From the NCBI RefSeq assembly GCF_029931775.1, contig NC_079312.1:14205821-14269820 (forward strand): 64,000 nucleotides of DNA. Reading direction: 5' to 3'. Position 1 is the stretch's first letter; each line of letters begins with the position of its first letter. This document shows, piece after piece, positions 31,301-42,359 of this stretch. This DNA is from Euleptes europaea (lineage: Eukaryota; Chordata; Lepidosauria; Squamata; Sphaerodactylidae). A program made the position numbers and the translations under genes. A model generated the notes under the pieces. The model made no database searches. It was not told where the DNA came from and saw only the letters and a list, made by a program, of their open reading frames with translations.

Positions 31301-34300
31301 TTGATATTGCTAATATTGCTTGCATTCATAAAATGACATTATTGTTCCTATTGAACTAACTAATATAGTTTTTATTTCTGTAACCACTTATATGCATATA
31401 CTTTATGTGAAATAAATAGTATTTTTATTTAAATATTCTTTTCATATTTTTACTGGAACAATTCAGTAGAAAGTCTATCTCGTGAGAGGTGGAAAGTGTT
31501 GATCCCTGCTTAGTGGGTAACGGGCTGAATAGATACAGATCTCTTTTTAGGAAGGGGTCAATTCTAGGAGCTGGGTTACCTTAACGGCACGGACCGCGAC
31601 AGTTTCACCTCCCAGGGAATCACAGCTGGGATAGTTTTGAGAACAGGTCAAACCAATGAGGAGATAGGAAGCCAAGGTCAGCGGCTAAGTGAAAAAGGGA
31701 GGTTGCTCCGGAGGGAGGGGTCTTGGTTCGGGATTTTTGTTTGTTCTACAGTGACTGATAGTAAGAAGGAATAAGACCAGCTCTGTGTTATAAGTAGCAT
31801 AGCTTTCTAGTTGCTTTGAGTTTGTTGTTTTACTTTTTAAATTGCCTGTAATGGTGTGAGAGCTTATTTTCTTTTCTGCTCTATCGCAACCAATAAAGTT
31901 GTTTATATTACTTAAACAAAAATGTGAGTCTCGTCCCTGTGTGGCTCTTCCCTGCCCAGAACGAACCTGCAGGCTGGAGGAGAAAAGTCTGAGGATTGGG
32001 AAATTACAGGCCCAAAATAAAGGAGGTATCTCTCTCTCTCTTGCTTTTCGTGTTGAGGAGAGACTAGAACTATACAGGTGTGTTAGAGCCAAAGTAGATG
32101 TGACAGCAGCCACAGGGAGAAACTGGCCACTGATGCCATTTTAAAGGGGAATCCTGCAAGGGCCTGGTGGGCCTGCAGCGCGGCAGCAACAGGTGATCGA
32201 GTTTCTTCCCTCTGCATCTTATAAAGTGCCAAACAGCTGTTCTTTCAGCATTTTAAAAGACTGAGGAAGGAAACAAGGTTGCCTATTGCCTATCTAGACC
32301 CTTGATTGCAGCATATCAGAGTGGAACCTCTTTGTTCAGGGGCAGTCTATCTGAATGCCAGATTCCTGAAGCAACTAGCATCAGGCTGTCTTCACGTTCT
32401 ATTTGAGGGTTTCTTGGAAGTATCTGACCGGCTACTGTGAGGAAAAGGTGCTAGATCATTGGTCTGATTCTCGTTGAGTCAAAGTGTCAGTTTTTAAAAC
32501 TGTATGCCTAAAATAATGTTATTCGTGTTCAGCCAGAGCACATGGGTGAATAAAAAAAAGCCCAAAATTTTAAAATAGTAAATAAATATTTTAAAAAATT
32601 CAATCTCTGAGTTTAGATGATATATACAGGCTGCTAATTTTAAGAGCAGAAAGAATAAATTTAACTACGGATAGTGTAACTCCCTTATTGCTACCAGCCA
32701 AGAGAAATAAAAGGTGCAATTCCTGCAAGCAGTCAGGAAACGTGGCCACAAGAGGTGTTATAAAGCAAGCCTTATAAACCACAACTAAAGGAGAGATGAG
32801 TTAATGATTCAATGTCTGCTCTTGGACAGGATCTCTGGGCTAGAGGGACCCCATTACAACAAGCCGTAAATTAAGTGACAAAAAATAAAAACAAATATAA
32901 TAGGCCAAAAATAAAGCTAATATAATAAGAAAACATATACAAATACAGAGCACAGCCTTGAGCGTCCTGCGAACTCACACCCATGGTAATGCTGCATAAT
33001 ACAAAGGAGTAGATTTTCATGGATTGTGATTGATTCAAAACAAAATTCTTTTTTTGTTCCGGCAGGTGGTGATAAGGTGAGTGAGGATGAGAACTGTTGG
33101 CGGGGAGGACCAGAGCAGAGCGAACTGAATGGGACATCAGTGGTTGGAGCAAAAGGAATTACATTAAATGGACCGGAAATTCATAAAACGTGTGGAAGCG
33201 AGCAGAAGCTAGAAAGTCATGCCAATTTCCATCCAGTCACCACACAATCTCTTTTGAGAAACCAAAGCTTAAATGAAGCATCGTCCTGTGGGAAAGAAAT
33301 GGGGGACACTCAAGCTGGGGATGAGATCGGGCAGAGCTCCACCTTTCTGAAGACAAAGCCAGCCCGCAAAAAAAAGAAATCTTATATATGCTCGGAGTGT
33401 GGGAAAGGCTTTGTTTCAAATTCGGCTCTTTCTGACCATCAGACCACCCACACAGGTGAGAAGCCGCATCAGTGTTCAGTTTGTGGGAGATACTTTGGCT
33501 ATAAAGCGCTTCTTGTGAGGCATGAAGTATCCCATGCAGACGAAAAGCCATACAAATGTTTAAAATGTGGGAAAACCTTTGGGACCAGCACCATCCTCTC
33601 AGACCACGTTAGAATCCATACAGGAGAGAAGCCCTATACTTGCAGGGAATGTGGAAGAGACTTCATTAAGAGAAGCCATCTTCTGAGGCACGAGCTGACC
33701 CATACAGGAGAGAAACTCTACCCATGCTCAGAGTGTGACAAAAGTTTCAATTGTAGGTCTACCCTTACAATCCACAAGAGAACTCACACAGGAGAGAAAC
33801 CCTACAAATGCCCCGAATGTGGGAAAAGCTTCAGTCAGAGATCGCATCTTAGAACCCACAAGAAAATCCACACTGGAGAGAGGCCGCATACCTGCTTGGA
33901 ATGTGGGAAGAACTTTCGACAAAAGAACGATCTTGTTCTACACGAGAGAACACATTCAGGTGAGAAACCCTACCATTGCCCGGAATGTGGGAAAAGCTTC
34001 ATCCAGAGCTCCCAGCTGTATGTACACGAAAGAATCCACACTGGAGAGAAACCATACAGATGCTCAGAGTGTGGGAAAAACTTCCGCTGGGAAAGCAGCC
34101 TGAAGACACACATGAGAAACCACGCTGGAGACAGACCGTATTCCTGTTTGCTTTGTGACAAAACCTACGGTACGTTGTCCCATCTTAATAGGCACAAGGA
34201 AACCCATGCTGGAGAAAAGCCACACGAGTGCCCAGACTGTGGGAAAAGGTTCACCCAAAACAGCGACCTTTTTATACACAAAAGAATCCACACGGGAGAG

Positions 34301-34471
34301 AAACCGTTCAAATGCACAGATTGCGAGAAGAGTTTTCGTTGGGAAAGCAGCTTTAGAGCACACAAAAGAATACACACGGGAGAGAACCCGTACAAATGCG
34401 CAGACTGTGGGAAATGCTTTAGATTTAACTATGCGCTAAAAACACATAAAAAGTTACACAAAGTAGACTAG
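28320..34471 (+). CDS. C2H2 zinc-finger protein B, 13 fingers, C-terminally shortened
   Basis: Exon 2 is 28299-28425 (127 bp), with ATG at 28320 ([17 protein letters not shown]). The finger exon runs from 33066, after GGCAG, to the TAG at 34469-34471. Joined length is 503 aa. A linker with a basic KPARKKKK stretch leads to 13 fingers from about residue 142 to the end. The protein stops six residues after the last finger's second histidine (KKLHKVD). Downstream sequence still resembles gene A fingers 14-16 and gene A's 3' UTR, so the stop is secondary. Fingers 1-6 are almost identical to gene C, fingers 7-9 nearest gene A. AATAAA at 35004 sits in sequence shared with gene A. The intron holds several SINEs and a ~2.8-kb insertion absent from gene C. 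Probable nuclear DNA-binding protein; targets unknown. Confidence 0.84.
28494..29313 (-). mobile_element. 5S-derived SINE interrupted by LINE 3'-end sequence
   Basis: The left part (GTAAAGTGCTGACTTAACGG to TAACCAGGGCCCACC, ~28638) and right part (GGCTAGCCTGGACTATCCAG, ~29283-29313) are two pieces of one SINE. Between them is a LINE tail (TATCCCGCCCCTCCCCAC) and more repeat sequence. In the gene B intron. Confidence 0.6.
29520..32290 (+). mobile_element. ~2.8-kb insertion in the gene B intron, possibly LTR-element fossil(s)
   Basis: The flanks (TTAGCCAAATTCAAATAGG on the left, GCAGCATATCAGAGTGG on the right) are adjacent in the gene C intron near 44600, so this block was inserted into gene B or lost from C. 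It is AT rich with a TATA-like GGTATAAATAGAG at ~30020 and AATAAA signals at ~31411 and ~31892, which fits old LTR-type sequence. I find no internal genes, and the family assignment is weak. Confidence 0.4.
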
Positions 34472-34740
34472 TCACATAAATGCTTGGATTGTGGTTGAGG
34501 CTATGATGAGGAGTCCCAACTACTTAGTCACAAGAGGACCCATGTGGCTGTGAAACTATACAAGTGTCTGGACTATGGGGAGACCACTGAAGTTTAATCT
34601 ACGTTCTTAGTCAATTATAGGATACATGCTGGAGAGAAACCTGTGGGAAATTCTTCAGTCTGTGGGAAATGCTTCAGGTGTGCAGTGCACATATGAGAAT
34701 ACTTTTAGGAGGGGAACTAAAAGAAAAATCTGAAAAACTG
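34472..34740 (+). pseudogene. Relic of three lost zinc fingers after gene B
   Basis: Past the gene B stop, the reading resumes as SHKCLDCG, a stop, [16 protein letters not shown] and YKCLDYG, matching gene A fingers 14 and 15 and part of 16, with further in-frame stops. The segment ends where gene A has its own stop, followed by homologous 3' UTR (CACTCCTCTTAAAACAGGG against CACTCCCCTTAAAATAGGG). Confidence 0.75.
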
Positions 34741-35039
34741 AGGAATATGGTGTGTCACTCCTCTTAAAACAGGGTTCCAGCTCTGTCTTTGTATCTTGAC
34801 CCCTTTTGTAGTGCATATGTAGCAGAAGAGGCAGCAGCTATCTCTCCAAAATGTACCGCAGTTTTTCTGGACAATGCTAGTAAACCCTTGGTAGTAAGCC
34901 CTACTAAGTAGATCTGAGTAGGTTAGAATTGCAAGGGGGGTGCTTTGTTTTGTGTTCAGCTGAGGTAGAGAAAGGGGCTGTTGGGCGGTACTTCGTCTGG
35001 GGAAATAAACGTTTTTCATTCTTCATTCTCATTTCATAT

Positions 35040-35785
35040 TGCCTCTTTTCAGTTGTAGTGAACTGAGGCCAGTTGATTTAACAGCACTGTTCTCTCACAG
35101 GGAGTGAAATGTCCTGATTTCAAAATGCGAACAAGTATTTTTCCTGTGTGGTGGCTACAGAGGGAGCCACTGCCCCAGCATTTCACTTGTGGACACCATT
35201 TTGTGGAGCTCCTTCAGAATAGCCCAGGAGGCATCTCCTTCATGTATGCAGGAAGCACCCTTTCAGAAATATTTGTCTCCATGATAGGATCATGCCTGGC
35301 TTAGGACCTCCCAGCATTGTGTGACAGGCCCTTGCCCCCATGGCATCCATTTTGTTGTTGGGTACGCCACTCCAACCAGCTCACCAAAGTAGGGGACCTC
35401 AGGTTAGTCCATGCTATGTGGAAAAGGAGGGAGGGAATAGCTACATAAATTGTGCTGGGCCGACATGTGACTTTGGCAGTAGTAACCAGCTATTGTTTTA
35501 TAACTGCTGAGCAAGAACCTTGGCCGCCTTTGGTTTCTCAAACAGTGTGCCCCTTCATTTTTCCTCAGAGCATGTGCTGATGTTTTGGTTCTGCTTCAGT
35601 TGACAAGAAAGGCTTGTTCAGGGTTTTTGTGACAATAATGCCTCAAGACCAACAAGTCTCTTTTTCCTCATAGGGTTTGGAGACGTAACTTGGAGGTGGG
35701 GGGAAAGCTTGAGAAAGGAGTGCAGCTTTTCCTAACCTTTTGCTAGCCACTAGGGAGCCACTGGATTCCTGTTTTACTTTGCTAC
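35040..35785. other. Unique 3' flank of gene B
   Basis: No repeat family or convincing frame seen between the gene B poly(A) signal and the palindromic element at 35786. Confidence 0.4.
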
Positions 35786-36308
35786 TGATGGGGGTCACCG
35801 CACTTTGTATTCTTAGCGATGTATTAAGATATCCGGGTTGTGTGACCGTGGTCTTGGTATTTTCTTTCCTGACGTTTCGCCAGCAGCTGTGGCAGGCATC
35901 TTCGGAGGAGTCCTTCAGTGTTCCTCCTCTGTAGATGCCGGCCACAGCTGCGGGCGAAACGTCAGGAAAGAAAATACCAAGACCACGGTCACACAGCCCG
36001 GATAACCTACAAGAACCGATGAACTCTGGCCATGAAAGCCTTCGACAATATTTTGTTGTATTAATAGTTTGAAAATGTTATAAAAAACATCGCTTTAAAA
36101 GGGTTTTGGGATACCACGGCTTATAAATGGTCGGAAGACGTCTTCACAGCTAAAGGGGCCAAACAAAGTGCGAACAGTATTTTTTGTAACGTTTTCAAAC
36201 TCTTAATACATCGCGGGGAATACATAGAAAGTGCGAACAGTATTTTTTATAACGTTTTCAAGCTCTTAATACATCGCTGGGAGTACAAGTGTGGTAACCC
36301 CCATAGAC
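35786..36308. mobile_element. Palindromic DNA element carrying a second inverted repeat
   Basis: Outer ends GATGGGGGTCACC and GGTAACCCCCATAG are inverted repeats, followed inside by GCGATGTATTAAG and its complement CTTAATACATCGC, which occurs twice on the right. Nested near the left end, 35831-36002, is another inverted repeat with 70-bp arms (TTTCCTGACGTTTCGCCAGC). Confidence 0.7.
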
Positions 36309-36529
36309 TGTCATGGCTACCTATCTGGAGTTACTAGTTTATCTGCTAGCCTTGTTGAGCAGCTGCCATGGGGGCCATACCTATGTTACCCCTGTGGAGA
36401 CCTCCTGGTGTGTGACCAGAGGATTAAAATAGCTATTTAAGAATACGCACCCATCTTGGACAAGGTGTTAAGGAGGCAGATTTGTGAGGGCCTGTGAAGA
36501 AATGGCAGTTTGGAAGAGAGAAGGGGGAG

Positions 36530-36716
36530 GGACTGTGGCTCAGTTTGTAGAAGGTCCCAGGTTCAATCCCCGGCATCTCCAGTTAAAGGGACTGGGCAAG
36601 TAGGTGATGGGAAAGACCTCAGCCTGAAACCCTGGAGAGCCGCTGCCGGTCTGAGTAGACAATACCGACTTGGATGGACCCACGGTCTGATTCAGTATAA
36701 GGCAGCTTCACATGTT
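36530..36716 (+). mobile_element. tRNA-derived SINE
   Basis: GGGACTGTGGCTCAGTTTGT, CAGGTTCAATCCCCGGCATC, 3' end ATAAGGCAGCTTCACATG. Confidence 0.75.
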
Positions 36717-37300
36717 CATTTGTGTGTTCAAGGGGCATGGAAAGTTGGGAGTCCTCATCCAATCCTCACCAAGACTTCCCATCTTGAAACCGTTACTCAG
36801 CTTGATCTTCATACCACTCACTCATTACACCTTTTTCAGGATAAATTGTGCTTTGGGGTATGGTTATGAATCCCTCATACCCTCTGTAGGGGAAGAGAGC
36901 TCAGAATTGCCTGAGGCTGAAGCATTTTTAGGTTCCTCTCTTTCAGGACCCAATGTAAGGAAACAGACCCCTTGCGAGAGCGCTTCTGTACCTCCACCTG
37001 GGGTCTGCTTGCATAGGGGTAGCCACAGCATTACTAGCAGTCTCCAATGCTCTCTAATCCTAAAGAAAGCGGATCCACCTAGCTCTTCCCTTGGAACTTC
37101 TCCACTTTTTGGGGAAGAGGGGAGAATTTACTGCTAATCTATAAAGTATCCTGGAAAACTGAGGGGAGTTGATTTCTTTGCCCTGCCTGCCTTGGCAGAA
37201 CAGCCCGATTTCAGCCTGGCCTTTGGAACTCTTTGCTCTTGTTCCTATAAAGATTATTTAGGGTTGCCAGGCCCTCCTTAGCCACTGGTGGGGGGGGGGC

Positions 37301-37793
37301 GTAGGGTTGCCAGACCCAGGTTGCAAAATTCCTGGAGGTTTGTTGGGGGTGGAGCCAGGGGAGGACAGAGGGACCTCAGTGGGGTCCAGCGTGGTGTAGC
37401 GGTTAAGAGCGGTGGTTTGGAGCGGCGGACTCTGAAGAACCGGGTTTGATTCCCCACCGCTACACATGAGCGGTGGAGGCTAATCTGGTGACCTGGATTT
37501 GTTTCCCCACTCTTCCGCATGAAGCCTGCTGGGTGACCTTGGGCTAGTCACAGCTCTCTCAGCCCCACCCACCTCACAGGGTGTCTGTTGTGGGGAGGGG
37601 GAGAGGAGGTGATTGCAAGCCGGTTCGATTCTCCCTTAAGTGGTAGAGAAAGTCGGCATATAAAAACCAACTCTTCTTCTTCGTGGTCCACCCTCCAAAG
37701 CATCCATATTCTCCGAAGGAACTGATCTCTAATCGAGATGAGCTGTAATTCTGAGCGATCTCAATTCCCCCCACCCCAAAGCCAGCATCCCTA
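37301..37793 (-). mobile_element. GGGTTGCCA-TIR element split by a CORE-SINE
   Basis: The left part (TAGGGTTGCCAGACCCAGG to ~37384) and right part (TGGTCCACCCTCCAAAGC from 37682) flank the SINE at 37385-37681. Confidence 0.7.
37385..37681 (+). mobile_element. Full-length CORE-SINE
   Basis: CAGCGTGGTGTAGCGGTTAA, CCTTGGGCTAGTCACAGCTC, tail ATAAAAACCAACTCTTCTTC. Confidence 0.8.
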
Positions 37794-37936
37794 GGAAAAT
37801 TTGATATGCTGACAGATGCAGGGGAGAGTTCCAGAGAAGGAGCCGTGTTCTTCTGTTCCTCGGGAGAAGGTTTGGTTTTATGTTGGGAAAAACTTCTCAT
37901 TTTATGCACACCAGGTTGCTGACGGAGGCAGAAGGA

Positions 37937-38075
37937 CACATGAAGCTGCCTTATACTGAATCAGACCCCGGGTCCATCAAGTCAGTATTGTCTACTCAGA
38001 CTGGCAGCGGCTCTCCAGGGTCTCAGGCAGAGGTCTTTCCCATCACCAACTTGCCTGGTCCCTTTAACTGGGCAA
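37937..38075 (-). mobile_element. tRNA-SINE 3' fragment
   Basis: ACATGAAGCTGCCTTATACT to GCCTGGTCCCTTTAACTGGG, inserted in the segment shared with the gene B upstream region. Confidence 0.7.
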
Positions 38076-38487
38076 GCCAGCCTTGAGCTTTTTTTCCTGG
38101 GCAGTTGGCCACCCTGGCCAGGTCTCGCCGCTGTGGAATGACTCGTCCCAGGGAGGCTTAAAATAAAGTGTACCACTGAGCATGGGCAAAGTGCTAATGG
38201 GGTTTCTTGATAAAGGAACGCAGCTGAGTTCTGTTAACAAGGAGAGGGGAAGCTTTGAGGTGAGGGAGCCACCAGATCCAGGTTTCCCTTTTTGTTGTCC
38301 AGAAAAGACCCACACCGTGGGGTGTGGGGGGTCTTCTTGCAACCCCACTTGAAGCCTTCCCTGCCAGGGCCAACCCTGCACATTCCATTAGGGCAGGTGG
38401 AAATCTGGCTGGTACAGCTTTATCCAGCACAGAGATGCACATCCATTTAAATAATTCACAGTGGGTCGCCGTGTTTGTCTGCAGTAG

Positions 38488-38608
38488 TAGAAAAGGGCAA
38501 GAGTCCAGTTAGCATCTTAAAAGACTAACAAAAATATTTTCTGGCAGGGTATGAGCTTTCGTGAGCCACAGCTCACTTCTTCAGATCTGAAGACTCTTGC
38601 CCTTTTCT
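38488..38608. repeat. Short element with 16-bp inverted ends
   Basis: AGAAAAGGGCAAGAGT at the left and ACTCTTGCCCTTTTCT at the right enclose GAGCCACAGCTCACTTCTTC; same family as the 6702-6897 pair. Confidence 0.65.
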
Positions 38609-38688
38609 ATCCATTTAAATGTTTCCCTGGGGCGCAGAGAATGAGAGACAATGAGAATTTCCAGGGCAAACCAACTTCCCTTCTCAGT

Positions 38689-38890
38689 AGGGTTGCCAAC
38701 CTCCAGGCGCTAGCTGGAGATCTGCTATTACAACTGATCTCCCGGCCGATAGAGATCAGTTCCCCTGGAGAAAAATGGCCGCTTTGGCAATTGGACTCTA
38801 TGGCACTGAAGTCCCTCCCCAAACCCCGCCCTCCTCAGGCTCCGCCCCCAAAATCTCCAGGTATTTCCCAAACCAGAGCTGGCAACCCTA
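38689..38890 (+). mobile_element. GGGTTGCCA-TIR element next to the gene C first exon
   Basis: AGGGTTGCCAACCTCCAGG to GAGCTGGCAACCCTA, ending about 15 bp before the conserved first-exon core. Confidence 0.8.
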
Positions 38891-38904
38891 CTTCTCAGTT
38901 ATTA

Positions 38905-39063
38905 TTTTTCCGGGAGAGGCTGGAAGGGGTTAAATGCACCGAGCCGGGCTTCCTAGAGCGGTCCCCACACCCCCCATTCTCAGCCATCTCCCCCTATGCA
39001 ACCCCTTGCCTTGCGGTGAATTGGGCGAGGGGTGGAGGATTCGCCAGTGGCTGCGCGGAGCAG
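38905..39063 (+). promoter_or_regulatory. Non-coding first exon/promoter of zinc-finger gene C
   Basis: Contains GGCTGGAAGGGGTTAAATGC and CCTAGAG and ends at GCGGAGCAG|GTGAAA (donor GT at 39064), matching the first exons of A and B. Unlike those it includes an ATG opening a seven-codon uORF (MQPLALR then TGA). Confidence 0.55.
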
Positions 39064-39226
39064 GTGAAAGGAAGCGGGGGGGGGGAGCAAAGAGATAGGG
39101 GGCCTGGAAAAAGAGACCCATGGCTGGGTGGGAGAAGGAGCAGCTCTGCATGCAAAGATCCCAGAGAGCTCCGGCTTCTCTATCCCAGGGTCGGACCCAC
39201 ACACCCGCGCCCCCCCATTGCATCCA

Positions 39227-39877
39227 GTGCCTGATTTACGGATAAACTAAACAAGCTACAGCTTAGGGCCCCACTCTCTTGGGCCCCCCCCAAAAAAAAT
39301 TTAAAGGAAAAAAACAACTGGATGTACATTTCCAAAATATAAGATAAAATAAAATAAAACCTACATACAGCAACAGTGTTATCATTTTAAGTTAGAGCTT
39401 AATAGTTATTTCACTATTAATATACTTCTTAATTGTATTTCAGTTCAACATTTACTTTGATAAAATACATATTTTGTTATGTGCAAATGGCTTTAGATAC
39501 CTATTAGGTCCATAAATTACCATATAGCATATGTGTGTGTGTTAAGTGCCGTCAAGTCGCTTCCGACTCATGGCGACCCTATGAATGAATGAAAGTCCTC
39601 CAAAACGTCCCATCTTTGACAGCCCTGCTCAGATCCTGCAAACTGAAGGCTGTGGCTTCCTTTATTGAGTCCATCCATCTCTTGGTTGGGTCTTCCTCTT
39701 TTCCTGCTGCCCTCAACTTTTCCTAGCATGACTGTCTTTTCCAGTGACTCTGGAATAGCATATATTCAACACAAAAAACAGCGACAATTTGTTGTTGACA
39801 AAGGACAGCTGGACATATAAAGGGGCCCCATTCCCTTCAATAGCTTAGGGCCTCATCAAACCTCAATCCGGCCCTGA
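39227..39877 (+). mobile_element. hAT-like element with a nested Bov-B fragment
   Basis: GTGCCTGATTTACGGATAA to CAATCCGGCCCTG; a second, uninterrupted copy lies at 57078-57468. It is split at 39533-39754. Confidence 0.7.
39533..39754 (-). mobile_element. Bov-B-like insert with 9-bp target duplication
   Basis: ATAGCATAT at 39524-39532 and again at 39755-39763 flanks the insert. The uninterrupted copy near 57350 has the site once, with one base different. The insert begins GTGTGTGTGTTAAGTGCCGT. Confidence 0.8.
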
Positions 39878-40262
39878 TTTCACCAGCTCTGTGTAGCCCA
39901 GAAGCAAGATCGAGGAAGGGTCCCACAAGTCTTGCTACGGATATATTTCTGCCGGGGCCATTTCGTTTGGCTTTTGGCTCCTAAGGCAGCCATCCCACGA
40001 AGAGGCTCGGAAAGGAGTAGCCCTCCTGTTCTGAGTTACCCCCAGCATCCTTCTCCCCACCCAATTCTTCCTCTTCAGGCTAGGTCTGTTTCCCCAGTCT
40101 TCACTCCTCCTTTTGTTCCTTTGTTGACGTTCCCGGGCTGTGCCGCTCTTCCTGCCTTTTGCAGAGGCATTAGCTCCTGACAACACGAAGATCTAGTTGT
40201 GCATTTACTGTTCCGAAGTGTGCATTGCTCTGGACTTCTCAACCGGCACTTGGCACAGGAAT

Positions 40263-40470
40263 AGGGATCCCAACCTCCAGGTACTAGCTGGAGATCTCCT
40301 GCTATTACAACTGCTCTCCAGCCGGTAGAGATCAGTTCGCCTGGAGAAAATGGCCGCTTTGGCAATTGGACTCTATGGCATTGAAGTCCCTCCCCTCCTC
40401 AAACCCCGCTCTCCTCAGGCTCCACCCCAGAAACCTCCCACAGGTAGTGAAGAGGGACCTGGCAACCCTA
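40263..40470 (+). mobile_element. GGGTTGCCA-TIR element, copy
   Basis: AGGGATCCCAACCTCCAGG to ACCTGGCAACCCTA, full length. Confidence 0.8.
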
Positions 40471-40895
40471 TACAGGAATCAAAGTGGAGGCGAGTCCCTC
40501 ACGTTATTCTGATTGTGACCCTTGTGCTTTCCCAGCGATGCTTTCCTCCCCTAAAGTCTTTAACCAGGATTAAACAGAAGTCCAGTGGCTAATAATGTTT
40601 GTTCCACCACAAACCTGTGGAAAGCCTTTCCCCTGGAGGATCACCTGCCATCTGCCCTACTCACTTTGGGGCACCAGGCCTCAACTTTCCTTTCCTTTAT
40701 CCCTTAGAAGCTCCTTGATCAATTGATCTTGAGCAGCATATATCTAGTGTTGGAGGGATATAAGGACTGAAACAAAACTTGCCACTGACAATGCAGCCTT
40801 GGGGTCCCTATCACTTAGTAAAAAAGGCATGTCAGTCACAGAGGCATTGGATTGTATGTTAAAAGGGGGGAACCAGGCCTCAGCTGTCTTTTCGT

Positions 40896-41122
40896 GTGTG
40901 TGTAAACTGCCATCAAGTAGTAGCCAACGTATGGCGACCCTTTTTTGGGGGGGGGGGTTCATGGCAAGGGACTAACAGAGGTGGTTTGCCAGTGCCTTCC
41001 TCTGCACAGCAACCCTGGTATACCTTGGTGGTCTCCCATCCAAATACTAACCAGGGCTGATCCTGCTTAGCTTCTGAGATCTGACCAGATCAGGCTAGCC
41101 TGGGCCATCCAGGTCAGGGCCA
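40896..41122 (-). mobile_element. 5S-derived SINE
   Basis: Reverse copy, nearly the same as 2622-2848: TGTAAACTGCCATCAAGTAG to GGCCATCCAGGTCAGGGCC. Confidence 0.75.
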
Positions 41123-41179
41123 ACTGTCTTTTTACACGGGGTTTAGTTCAGGGGTTGATGTTTTAACATCAGAAAATTG

Positions 41180-42128
41180 CAGATCTACAGCTACTAGTAA
41201 AAATGGATACTAGTCATCATAGAATCATAGAGTTGGAAGGGACCACCAGGGTCATGTAGTCAAACTCCCTGCACAACGTAGGAAACTCACAACTACCTCC
41301 CCCCAACATCCCCAGTGACCCCAACCCTCCCCCCGCCATGCAGGATCCCACAATCAAAGCACTCCCGACAGATGGCCATCTAGCCTCTGCTTAAAGACCT
41401 CCAAAGACGGGGACTCCACCACCCTCCGAGGCAGTGCATTCCACCATCGAACAGCCCTCACCGTCAGAAAGTTTTTCCTAATGTTTAGGTGGAATCGCTT
41501 TTCTATTAGTTTCAATCCATTACTCCATGTCCTAGTCTCTGGAGCAACAGAGAACAAGCTAGTTCCCTCATCAACATGACATCCCTTCAGATATTTAAAC
41601 ATGGCTATCATGTCTCCCCTCAACCTTCTCTTGTCCAAACTAAACAAACCCAACTCCCTAAGTCTCTCCTCATAGGGCCTGGATTCCAGACCTCTGACCA
41701 TTCTGGTCGCCTTCCTCTGGACTCGCTCCAACTTGTCAACATCCTTCTTAAATTGTGGAGCCCAAAACTGGACACAGTATTCCAAGTGAGGACTGACCAA
41801 TGCAGAATACAGTGGTAGTATGACTTCCCTTGATCTAGACACAATACTCCTATTGATGCAGCCCAGAATTGCATTGGCCTTCTTAGCCGCCATATCACAC
41901 TGTTGATTCATGTTCAGTTTGTGGTCATGATGCGTACCTATTCTCTCAGGATCAGATGAGCATATGCCTATTATGTTAGGTGCTGGGGAACACAGGCAGG
42001 ATATTACTGCTGTAGTTGTCTTGTTTGTGAGCTTCCTAGAGGCACCTGGTTGGCCACTGTGTGAACAGATTCTGGACTTGATGGACCTTGGTCTGATCCA
42101 GCATGGCCTTTCTTATGCTCTTATGTAA
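41180..42128 (+). mobile_element. CR1-like 3' end (outer element), split by a second CR1
   Basis: AAAAATGGATACTAGTCAT (ends ~41215) continues at ATGATGCGTACCTATTCTCT (~41930) through GGCACCTGGTTGGCCACTG to 42128. Confidence 0.7.
41216..41930 (-). mobile_element. CR1 LINE 3' end with intact ORF2 C-terminus
   Basis: A minus-strand open frame of 185 codons (41911-41354) reads [37 protein letters not shown] and [17 protein letters not shown], then the CR1 3' UTR to 41216. A short GTCAT duplication may flank it. No host function. Confidence 0.85.
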
Positions 42129-42359
42129 CAGTTTTATTGCCTGTTTTTAAGCCCAATAAATGATTTGAGATTCATTTTAAGTGGAATAATGCTTCACACT
42201 GTTTTAATACTTTATGCTATTTTTATACTTAGTTTTTAATTGTTATCTAACATGGGATAACATGGTTGTTTGTTTTGTATGCTGCCCTGGGTATGTTCTT
42301 TGGGAAGGTGGCATCACGTTTTTCCAAGTACATAAAGAATGAAAAAACTCACTTCATCA

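Noticed and set aside
122-40592. Recurrent short frames starting M(A)ALAIGLYGIE at many places
   Set aside because: They fall inside the GGGTTGCCA-TIR repeat in either orientation; the shared peptide is a translation of the repeat, not a gene family.
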